Positions 21,483-31,752 of a stretch of DNA of 64,000 nt are shown here, piece after piece. Source of the DNA: Ptiloglossa arizonensis (Eukaryota > Arthropoda > Insecta > Hymenoptera > Colletidae); the NCBI RefSeq assembly GCF_051014685.1, contig NC_135053.1:2480001-2544000 (forward strand). The letters are read 5' to 3'. The notes below the pieces were generated by a model. That model was not told the origin of the DNA. It did no database searches and saw only the letters and a list, made by a program, of their open reading frames with translations. The stretch's first letter is position 1, and each line of letters starts with the position of its first letter. Position numbers and translations under genes: made by a program.

Positions 21483-22268
21483 GATTAAATGATTATTATA
21501 TTTATAATTTCTAGTATAAATCATTTGATCTATAGTTAAATTAGACACTAATACTCTAAATACATATTTAATATATTTTTTAATCTCTTTAGCCTCCAGA
21601 AGAATTTTATTTATACTATTTACTATATGTAATAACTTACACGGAATCGGAAATAAATCTAATTATTTATTTATAATAATTATTTTTTTTCACTTATCTT
21701 AAAAATTGGGATGTACTCTTTAAATGTTCGATTCATTTCTTTAATTTATTCATTAAATTGAATGAATCTATTCTATATAATAACTTTAACAAAATTAATC
21801 CCTATAGTTATTATGGAACTCATATTAAAATTTAATAATGAAATTTATTTTATTTGCCTAATTACTGTAATTATTGCCCCTATCATTTGCTTAAACAAAA
21901 AAATCAATCATAATAATTATAGGATATTCATCTGTTATACAAACATCTATTATAGTTATTTTATTAATAATTAACAAAAATACATTTTTAACATATTTCA
22001 TTTTATATTCAATAATTTCTTTAATTTTAATTTTTATACTGAAAATAATAAAGATTAGCTCTTCTTCCTTATTTAATACACTAACCTCTAATAAAAGAAA
22101 AATTATTTTATACTCAATAATTATTATGTACACAAATTTCCCACCTATAGCACTCTTTATACTGAAATAAATCGTCGTAGAAACATTAATAAATTCAAGA
22201 TTAAAATTTACCGTGGAAGGTTTAATTTTACATTTATTCGAAAGATGAAACATTCAAAAGTTTGTACA
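21483..22268 (+). repeat. Long direct repeat, copy 2 (array boundary plus nad2 relic)
   Basis: This is a second copy of 568-1359 in the same orientation. It lies between the right end of the main minisatellite and the left end of the 175-bp satellite. Homology with copy 1 stops at gtttgtaca (ending 22268), exactly where satellite sequence takes over. The 1.2-kb island interior and the inverted edge seen on the left are absent here. Confidence 0.92.
21601..22215 (+). pseudogene. nad2: Nuclear mitochondrial insertion (NUMT): decayed nad2, copy 2
   Basis: This is the same ND2 relic as at 691-1305, read with the invertebrate mitochondrial code: L-N-W-M-N with Trp as TGA at 21759-21761, then T-K-L-I-P, then after the shared A-run frameshift G-Y-S-S-V and later N-F-P-P-M-A-L-F-M-L-K-stop. 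It shares the older lesions with copy 1 (the 4-bp loss near the W-I-G-L-E motif, the missing segment, the A-run insertion, TAA at 22168-22170 instead of Trp). At two sites it is closer to a normal ND2: TCA (Ser) in the A/G-Y-S-S motif where copy 1 has TGA, and I-N-K-N where copy 1 has I-R-K-N. So the lesions predate the duplication and copy 1 decayed further afterwards. It is non-functional. Confidence 0.85.
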
Positions 22269-22524
22269 GGAAACGGTTGAGAAACTCAAAATTTTCCCAG
22301 TTCTGATGTTCGAAACGAATAACTAGGACGGCCTAGGGGAAAAGTACGCATACCGTTGTAATCGGCCGAGTTTCTACTTTCAGATGCAACGGAAATTTTG
22401 CGGATTGGTCAATCCGTTCGCGAGATATGGCAGTTTGGAGGTAAGAAACGCTTGGGAACTCAAAATTTTCGCAGTTCTGATGCTCGAAACGAATAACTAG
22501 AACGGCCTAGGGGAAAAGTACGCA

Positions 22525-22541
22525 TACCGTTGTAATCGGGC
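22525..22541 (+). other. CENP-B-box-like motif (representative copy; one per monomer)
   Basis: The sequence taccgttgtaatcgggc matches the 17-bp mammalian CENP-B box consensus (yttcgttggaarcggga) at 12 of 17 positions. It matches 7 of the 9 positions considered essential for binding, failing at the two T residues of the ttcg half. Nearly every monomer has this motif or a one- or two-base variant (ccgttttaatcggg, ccgttgtattcggg, cccgttgtaatcggg). Whether any protein binds it is unknown; a chance match cannot be excluded. Confidence 0.4.
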
Positions 22542-22574
22542 GAGTTTCTACTTTCAGATTCAACAGAAATTTTG

Positions 22575-22590
22575 CGGATTGGTCAATCCG
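22575..22590. other. 16-bp dyad in the satellite monomer (representative copy)
   Basis: cggattggtcaatccg has perfect 7-bp inverted arms (cggattg / caatccg) around a 2-base centre. In domains 3 and 4 the common variant cggattcgtcaatccg keeps 6-bp arms. In domain 1 the cggataggtcaatccg form keeps 5 bp. It lies directly before a tcgcga palindrome. Such dyads can bind dimeric proteins or extrude as short hairpins. Confidence 0.6.
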
Positions 22591-24228
22591 TTCGCGAGAT
22601 ATGGCAGTTTGGAGGTGAGAAACGCTTGCGAAACTCAAAATTTTCGCAGTTCTGATGCTCGAAACGAATAACTAGAACGGCCTAGGGGAAAAGTACGCAT
22701 TACGTTGTAATCGGGCGAGTTTCTACTTTCAGATGCAACAGAAATTTTGCGGATTGGTCAATCCGTTCGCGAGATATGGCAGTTTGGAGGTAAGAAACGC
22801 TTGCGAAACTCAAAATTTTCGCAGTTCTGATGCTCCAAACGAATAACTAGAACGGCCTAGGGGAAAAGTACGTATACCGTTGTAATCGGGCGAGTTTCTA
22901 CTTTCAGATTCAACAGAAATTTTGCGGATAAGTCAATCCGTTCGCGAGATATGGCAGTTTGGCGGTAAGAAACGCTTGAGAAACTCAAAATTTTCGCAGT
23001 TCTGATGCTCGAAACGAATAACTAGAACGGCCTAGGGGAAAAGTACGCATACCGTTGTAATCGCGCGAGTTTCTACTTTCAGATTTAACAGAAATTTTGC
23101 GGATAGGTCAATCCGATCGCGAGATATGGCAGTTTGGCGGTAAGAAACGCTTGAGGAACTCAAAATTTTTGCAGTGCTGATGTTCGAAACGAATAACTAG
23201 AACGGCATAGGGGAAAAGTACGCATACCGTTTTAATCGGGCGAGTTTCTACTTTCAGATGCAACAGGAATTTTGCGGATTGGTCAATCCGTTCGCGAGAC
23301 ATGCCAGTTTGGAGGTAAGAAACGCTTGAGTAACTCAAAACTTTCGCAGTTGTGATGATCGAAACAAATAACTAGAACGGCCTAGGGGAAAAGTACGTAT
23401 ACCGTTGTAATCGGGCGAGTTTCTACTTTCAGATGCGACAGAAATTTTGCGGATTGGTCTACCGTTCGCGAGATATGGCAGTTTGGAGGTACGAAACGCT
23501 TGAGAAACTGAAAATTTACGCAGTTCTGATGTTCGAAACGAATAACTAGAACGGCCTAGGGGAAAAGTACGCATACCGTTGTAATCGGGCGAGTTTCTAC
23601 TTTCAGATGCAACAGAAATTTTGCAGATTCGTCAATCCGTTCCCGAGATATGGCAGTTTGGGGGTAAGAAACGTTTGAGAAACTCAAAATTTTCGTAGCT
23701 CTGATGCGCGAAACGAATACCTAGAATGGCCTAGGGGAAAAGTAAGCATACCGTTGTAATCGGGCGAGTTTCTACTTTCAGATTCAACAGAAATTTTGCG
23801 GATAGGTCAATCCGTTCGCGAGATATGGCAGTTTGGCGGTAAGAAACGCTTGAGAAACTCAAAATTTTTGCAGTGCTGATGTTCGAAACGAATAACTAGA
23901 ACGGCCTAGGGGAAAAGTACGCATACCGTTTTAATCGGGCGAGTTTCTACTTTCAGATGCAACAGGAATTTTGCGGATTGGTCAATCCGTTCGCGAGATA
24001 TGGCAGTTTGGAGGTAAGAAACGCTTGAGAAACTCATAACTTTCGCAGTTCTGATGATCGAAACGCATAACTAGAACGGCCTAGGGGAAAAGTACGTATA
24101 CCGTTGTAATCGGGCGAGTTTTCACTTTCAGATGCAACAGAAATTTTGCGGATTGGTCAATCCGTTCGCGAGATATGGCAGTTTGGAGGTAAGAAACGCT
24201 TGCAGAACTCAAAATTTTCGCAGTTCTG

Positions 24229-27200
24229 ATGCTCGAAACGAATAACTGGAATGGCCTAGGGGAAAAGTACGCATACCGTTGTAATCGGGCGAGTTTCTAC
24301 TTTCAGATTCAACAGAAATTTTGCGGATTGGTCAATCCGTTCGCGAGATATGGCAGTTTGGAGGTTAGAAACGCTTGCGAAACTCAAAATTTTCGCAGTT
24401 CTGATGCTCGAAACGAATAACTAGAACGGCCTAGGGGAAAAGTACGCATACCGCTGTAATCGGGCGAGTTTCTACTTTCAGATGCAACAGAAATTTTGCG
24501 GATAGGTCAATCCTTTCGCGGGATATGGCAGTTTGGCGGTAAGAAACGCTTGAGAAACTCAAAATTTTGGCAGTTCTGATGTTCGAAACGAATAACTAGA
24601 ACGGCCTAGGGGAAAAGTACGCATACCGTTTTAATCGGGCGAGTTTCTACTTTCAGATGCAACAGAAATTTTGCGGATTGGTCAATCCGTTCGCGAGATG
24701 TGGTAGTTTGGAGGTAAGAAACGCTTGCGAAACTCAAAATTATCGCAGTTCTGATGCTCGAAACGAATAACTAGAACGGCCTAGGGGAAAAGCACGCATA
24801 CCGTTGTAATCGGGCGAGTTTCTACTTTCAGATTCAACAGAAATTTTGCGGATAGGTCAATCCTTTCGCGGGATGTGGCAGTTTGGCGGTAAGAAACGCT
24901 TGAGAAACTCAAAATTTTGGCAGTTCTGATGTTCGACACGAATAACTAGAACGGCCTAGGGGAAAAGTACGCATACCGTTGTAATCGGGCGAGTTTCTAC
25001 TTTCAGATTTAACAGAAATTTTGCGGATAGGTCAATCCGTTCGCGAGATATGGCAGTTTGGCGGTAAGAAACGCTTGAGGAACTCAAAATTTTTGCAGTG
25101 CTGATGTTCGAAACGAATAACTAGAACGGCATAGGGGAAAAGTACGCATACCGTTTTAATCGGGCGAGTTTCTACTTTCAGATGCAACAGGAATTTTGCG
25201 GATTGGTCAATCCGTTCGCGAGACATGCCAGTTTGGAGGTAAGAAACGCTTGAGTAACTCAAAACTTTCGCAGTTGTGATGATCGAAACAAATAACTAGA
25301 ACGGCCTAGGGGAAAAGTACGTATACCGTTGTAATCGGGCGAGTTTCTACTTTCAGATGCGACAGAAATTTTGCGGATTGGTCAATCCGTTCGCGAGATA
25401 TGGCAGTTTGGGGGTACGAAACGCTTGAGAAACTCAAAATTTTCGCAGTTCTGATGTTCGAAACGAATAACCAGAACGGCCTAGGGGAAAAGTACGCATA
25501 CCGTTGTAATCGGGCGAGTTTCTACTTTCAGATGCAACAGAAATTTTGCGGATTCGTCAATCCGTTCCCGAGATATGGCAGTTTGGGGGTAAGAAACGTT
25601 TGAGAAACTCAAAATTTTCGTAGCTCTGATGCGCGAAACGAATACCTAGAATGGCCTAGGGGAAAAGTAAGCATACCGTTGTAATCGGGCGAGTTTCTAC
25701 TTTCAGATTCAACAGAAATTTTGCGGATAGGTCAATCCGTTCGCGAGATATGGCAGTTTGGCGGTAAGAAACGCTTGAGAAACTCAAAATTTTTGCAGTG
25801 CTGATGTTCGAAACGAATAACTAGAACGGCCTAGGGGAAAAGTACGCATACCGTTTTAATCGGGCGAGTTTCTACTTTCAGATGCAACAGGAATTTTGCG
25901 GATTGGTCAATCCGTTCGCGAGATATGGCAGTTTGGAGGTAAGAAACGCTTGAGAAACTCATAACTTTCGCAGTTCTGATGATCGAAACGAATAACTAGA
26001 ACGGCCTAGGGGAAAAGTACGTATACCGTTGTAATCGGGCGAGTTTTCACTTTCAGATGCAACAGAAATTTTGCGGATTGGTCAATCCGTTCGCGAGATA
26101 TGGCAGTTTCGAGGTAAGAAACGCTTGCAGAACTCAAAATTTTCGCAGTTCTGATGCTCGAAACGAATAACTGGAATGGCCTAGGGGAAAAGTACGCATA
26201 CCGTTGTAATCGGGCGAGTTGCTACTTTCAGATTCAACAGAAATTTTGCGGATTGGTCAATCCGTTCGCGAGATATGGCAGTTTGGAGGTTAGAAACGGT
26301 TGCGAAACTCAAAATTTTCGCAGTTCTGATGCTCGAAACGAATAACTAGAACGGCCTAGGGGAAAAGTACGCATACCGCTGTAATCGGGCGAGTTTCTAC
26401 TTTCAGATGCAACAGAAATTTTGCGGATAGGTCAATCCTTTCGCGGGATATGGCAGTTTGGCGGTATGCAACGCTTGAGAAACTCAAAATTTTGGCAGTT
26501 CTGATGTTCGAAACGAATAACTAGAACGGCCTAGGGGAAAAGTACGCATACCGTTTTAATCGGGCGAGTTTCTACTTTCAGATGCAACAGAAATTTTGCG
26601 GATTGGTCAATCCGTTCGCGAGATGTGGTAGTTTGGAGGTAAGAAACGCTTGCGAAACTCAAAATTATCGCAGTTCTGATGCTCGAAACGAATAACTAGA
26701 ACGGCCTAGGGGAAAAGTACACATACCGTTGTAATCGGGCGAGTTTCTACTTTCAGATTCAACAGAAATTTTGCGGATAGGTCAATCCGTTCGCGAGATA
26801 TGGCAGTTTGGCGGTAAGAAACGCTTGAGAAACTCAAAATTTTCGCAGTTCTGATGCTCGAAACGAATAACTAGAACGGCCTAGGGGAAAAGTACGCATA
26901 CCGTTGTAATCGGGCGAGTTTCTACTTTCAGATTTAACAGAAATTTTGCGGATAGGTCAATCCGTTCGCGAGATATGGCAGTTTGGCGGTAAGAAACGCT
27001 TGAGAAACTCAAAATTTTTGCAGTGCTGATGTTCGAAACGAATAACTAGAACGGCATAGGGGAAAAGTACGCATACCGTTTTAATCGGGCGAGTTTCTAC
27101 TTTCAGATGCAACAGAAATTTTGCGGATTCGTCAATCCGTTCCCGAGATATGGCAGTTTGGGGGTAAGAAACGTTTGAGAAACTCAAAATTTTCGTAGCT

Positions 27201-29652
27201 CTGATGCGCGAAACGAATACATAGAATGGCCTAGGGGAAAAGTACGCATACCGTTGTATTCGGGCGAGTTTCTACTTTCAGATGCAACAGAAATTTTGCG
27301 GATTCGTCAATCCGTTCCCGAGATATGGCATTTTGGTGGTAAGAAACGTTTGAGAAACTCAAAATTTTCGTAGCTCTGATGCGCGAAACGAATACCTAGA
27401 ATGGCCTAGGGGAAAAGTAGGCATACCGTTGTAATCGGGCGAGTTTCTACTTTCAGATTCAACAGAAATTTTGCGGATAGGTCAATCCGTTCGCGAGATA
27501 TGGCAGTTTGGCGGTAAGAAACGCTTGCGAAACTCAAAATTTTTGCAGTGCTGATGTTCGAAACGAATAACTAGAACGGCCTAGGGGAAAAGTACGCATA
27601 CCGTTTTAATCGGGCGAGTTTCTACTTTCAGATGCAACAGGAATTTTGCGGATTGGTCAATCCGTTCGCGAGATATGGCAGTTTGGAGGTAAGAAACGCT
27701 TGAGAAACTCATAACTTTCGCAGTTCTGATGATCGAAACGAATAACTAGAACGGCCTAGGGGAAAAGTACGTATACCGTTGTAATCGGGCGAGTTTTTAC
27801 TTTCAGATGCAACAGAAATTTTGCGGATTGGTCAATCCGTTCGCGAGATATGGCAGTTTGGAGGTAAGAAACGCTTGCAGAACTCAAAATTTTCGCAGTT
27901 CTGATGCTCGAAACGAATAACTGGAATGGCCTAGGGGAAAAGTACGCATACCGTTGTAATCGGGCGAGTTTCTACTTTCAGATTCAACAGAAATTTTGCG
28001 GATTGGTCAATCCGTTCGCGAGATATGGCAGTTTGGAGGTTAGAAACGCTTGCGAAACTCAAAATTTTCGCAGTTCTGATGCTCGAAACGAATAACTAGA
28101 ACGGCCTAGGGGAAAAGTACGCATACCGCTGTAATCGGGCGAGTTTCTACTTTCAGATGCAACAGAAATTTTGCGGATTGTTCAATCCGTTCGCGAGATA
28201 TGGCCGTTTGGAGGTAAGAAACGCTTGCGAAACTCAAAATTTTCGCAGTTCTGATGCTCGAAACGAATAACTAGAACGGCCTAGGGGAAAAGTACGCATA
28301 CCGTTGTAATCGGGCGAGTTTCTACTTTCAGATTCAACAGAAATTTTGCGGACTGGTCAATCCGTTCGCGAGATATGGCAGTTTGGAGGTGAGAAACGCT
28401 TGCGAAACTCAAAATTTTCGCAGATCTGATGCTCGAAACGAATAACTAGAACGGCCTAGGGGAAAAGCACGCATACCGTTGTAATCGGGCGAGTTTCTAC
28501 TTTCAGATTCAACAGAAATTTTGCGGATAGGTCAATCCTTTCGCGGGATGTGGCAGTTTGGCGGTAAGAAACGCTTGAGAAACTCAAAATTTTGGCAGTT
28601 CTGATGTTCGACACGAATAACTAGAACGGCCTAGGGGAAAAGTACGCATACCGTTTTAATCGGGCGAGTTTCTACTTTCAGATGCAACAGAAATTTTGCG
28701 GATTGGTCAATCCGTTCGCGAGATGTGGTAGTTTGGAGGTAAGAAACGCTTGCGAAACTCAAAATTATCGCAGTTCTGATGCTCGAAACGAATAACTAGA
28801 ACGGCCTAGGGGAAAAGTACACATACCGTTGTAATCGGGCGAGTTTCTACTTTCAGATGCAACAGAAATCTTGCGGATTGGTCTACCGTTCGCGAGATAT
28901 GGCAGTTTGGAGGTACGAAACGCTTGCGAAACTCAAAATTATCGCAGTTCTGATGCTCGAAACGAATAACTAGAACGGCCTAGGGGAAGAGTACACACAC
29001 CGTTGTAATCGGGCGAGTTTCTACTTTCAGATGCAACAGAAATTTTGCGGATTGGTCAATCCGTTCCCGAGATATGGCAGTTTGGGGGTAAGAAACGTTT
29101 GAGAAACTCAAAATTTTCGTAGCTCTGATGCGCGAAACGAATACCTAGAATGGCCTAGGGGAAAAGTAAGCATACCGTTGTAATCGGGCGAGTTTCTACT
29201 TTCAGATTCAACAGAAATTTTGCGGATAGGTCAATCCGTTCGCGAGATATGGCAGTTTGGCGGTAAGAAACGCTTGAGAAACTCAAAATTTTTGCAGTGC
29301 TGATGTTCGAAACGAATAACTAGAACGGCCTAGGGGAAAAGTACGCATACCGTTTTAATCGGGCGAGTTTCTACTTTCAGATGCAACAGGAATTTTGCGG
29401 ATTGGTCAATCCGTTCGCGAGATATGGCAGTTTGGAGGTAAGAAACGCTTGAGAAACTCATAACTTTCGCAGTTCTGATGATCGAAACGCATAACTAGAA
29501 CGGCCTAGGGGAAAAGTACGTATACCGTTGTAATCGGGCGAGTTTTCACTTTCAGATGCAACAGAAATTTTGCGGATTGGTCAATCCGTTCGCGAGATAT
29601 GGCAGTTTGGAGGTAAGAAACGCTTGCAGAACTCAAAATTTTCGCAGTTCTG
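24229..29652 (+). repeat. 5,424-bp super-unit (31 monomers), copy 1
   Basis: Three consecutive blocks of 11, 10 and 10 monomers form a larger unit that recurs at 31753-37176 with the same internal order of variants. For example, gagttgctac and the tatgcaacgc variant at about 26466 occur only in the second block. This defines a second hierarchical level above the roughly 1.8-kb blocks. Confidence 0.85.
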
Positions 29653-31752
29653 ATGCTCGAAACGAATAACTGGAATGGCCTAGGGGAAAAGTACGCATAC
29701 CGTTGTAATCGGGCGAGTTTCTACTTTCAGATTCAACAGAAATTTTGCGGATTGGTCAATCCGTTCGCGAGATATGGCAGTTTGGAGGTTAGAAACGCTT
29801 GCGAAACTCAAAATTTTCGCAGTTCTGATGCTCGAAACGAATAACTAGAACGGCCTAGGGGAAAAGTACGCATACCGCTGTAATCGGGCGAGTTTCTACT
29901 TTCAGATGCAACAGAAATTTTGCGGATAGGTCAATCCTTTCGCGGGATATTGCAGTTTGGCGGTAAGAAACGCTTGAGAAACTCAAAATTTTGGCAGTTC
30001 TGATGTTCGAAACGAATAACTAGAACGGCCTAGGGGAAAAGTACGCATACCGTTTTAATCGGGCGAGTTTCTACTTTCAGATGCAACAGAAATTTTGCGG
30101 ATTGGTCAATCCGTTCGCGAGATGTGGTAGTTTGGAGGTAAGAAACGCTTGCGAAACTCAAAATTATCGCAGTTCTGATGCTCGAAACGAATAACTAGAA
30201 CGGCCTAGGGGAAAAGCACGCATACCGTTGTAATCGGGCGAGTTTCTACTTTCAGATGCAACAGAAATTTTGCGGATAGGTCAATCCTTTCGCGGGATGT
30301 GGCAGTTTGGCGGTAAGAAACGCTTGAGAAACTCAAAATTTTGGCAGTTCTGATGTTCGACACGAATAACTAGAACGGCCTAGGGGAAAAGTACGCATAC
30401 CGTTGTAATCGGGCGAGTTTCTACTTTCAGATTTAACAGAAATTTTGCGGATAGGTCAATCCGTTCGCGAGATATGGCAGTTTGGCGGTAAGAAACGCTT
30501 GAGGAACTCAAAATTTTTGCAGTGCTGATGTTCGAAACGAATAACTAGAACGGCATAGGGGAAAAGTACGCATACCGTTTTAATCGGGCGAGTTTCTACT
30601 TTCAGATGCAACAGGAATTTTGCGGATTGGTCAATCCGTTCGCGAGACATGCCAGTTTGGAGGTAAGAAACGCTTGAGTAACTCAAAACTTTCGCAGTTG
30701 TGATGATCGAAACAAATAACTAGAACGGCCTAGGGGAAAAGTACGTATACCGTTGTAATCGGGCGAGTTTCTACTTTCAGATGCGACAGAAATTTTGCGG
30801 ATTGGTCAATCCGTTCGCGAGATATGGCAGTTTGGAGGTACGAAACGCTTGAGAAACTCAAAATTTTCGCAGTTCTGATGTTCGAAACGAATAACTAGAA
30901 CGGCCTAGGGGAAAAGTACGCATACCGTTTTAATCGGGCGAGTTTCTACTTTCAGATGCAACAGAAATTTTGCGGATTGGTCAATCCGTTCGCGAGATGT
31001 GGTAGTTTGGAGGTAAGAAACGCTTGAGAAACTGAAAATTTACGCAGTTCTGATGTTCGAAACGAATAACTAGAACGGCCTAGGGGAAAAGTACGCATAC
31101 CGTTGTAATCGGGCGAGTTTCTACTTTCAGATGCAACAGAAATTTTGCGGATTCGTCAATCCGTTCCCGAGATATGGCAGTTTGGGGGTAAGAAACGTTT
31201 GAGAAACTCAAAATTTTCGTAGCTCTGATGCGCGAAACGAATACCTAGAATGGCCTAGGGGAAAAGTAAGCATACCGTTGTAATCGGGCGAGTTTCTACT
31301 TTCAGATTCAACAGAAATTTTGCGGATAGGTCAATCCGTTCGCGAGATATGGCAGTTTGGCGGTAAGAAACGCTTGAGAAACTCAAAATTTTTGCAGTGC
31401 TGATGTTCGAAACGAATAACTAGAACGGCCTAGGGGAAAAGTACGCATACCGTTTTAATCGGGCGAGTTTCTACTTTCAGATGCAACAGGAATTTTGCGG
31501 ATTGGTCAATCCGTTCGCGAGATATGGCAGTTTGGAGGTAAGAAACGCTTGAGAAACTCATAACTTTCGCAGTTCTGATGATCGAAACGCATAACTAGAA
31601 CGGCCTAGGGGAAAAGTACGTATACCGTTGTAATCGGGCGAGTTTTCACTTTCAGATGCAACAGAAATTTTGCGGATTGGTCAATCCGTTCGCGAGATAT
31701 GGCAGTTTGGAGGTAAGAAACGCTTGCAGAACTCAAAATTTTCGCAGTTCTG
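29653..31752 (+). repeat. Extra 12-monomer block between super-units
   Basis: This 2,100-bp block resembles the first (11-monomer) block of the super-unit but carries one additional monomer near 30885-31060, which combines gttttaatcggg and gatgtggtag. It sits between two full 31-monomer super-units and looks like a partial unequal-exchange product. Confidence 0.75.

Noticed and set aside
4075..21492. A 5,805-codon open frame and two further multi-thousand-codon frames (4115-17449, 7041-17648)
   Set aside because: They lie in a 20-bp tandem repeat without stop triplets, all three frames are open together, the apparent starts are TTG, and the product is a rotating low-complexity 20-residue period. 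There is no sign of coding selection.
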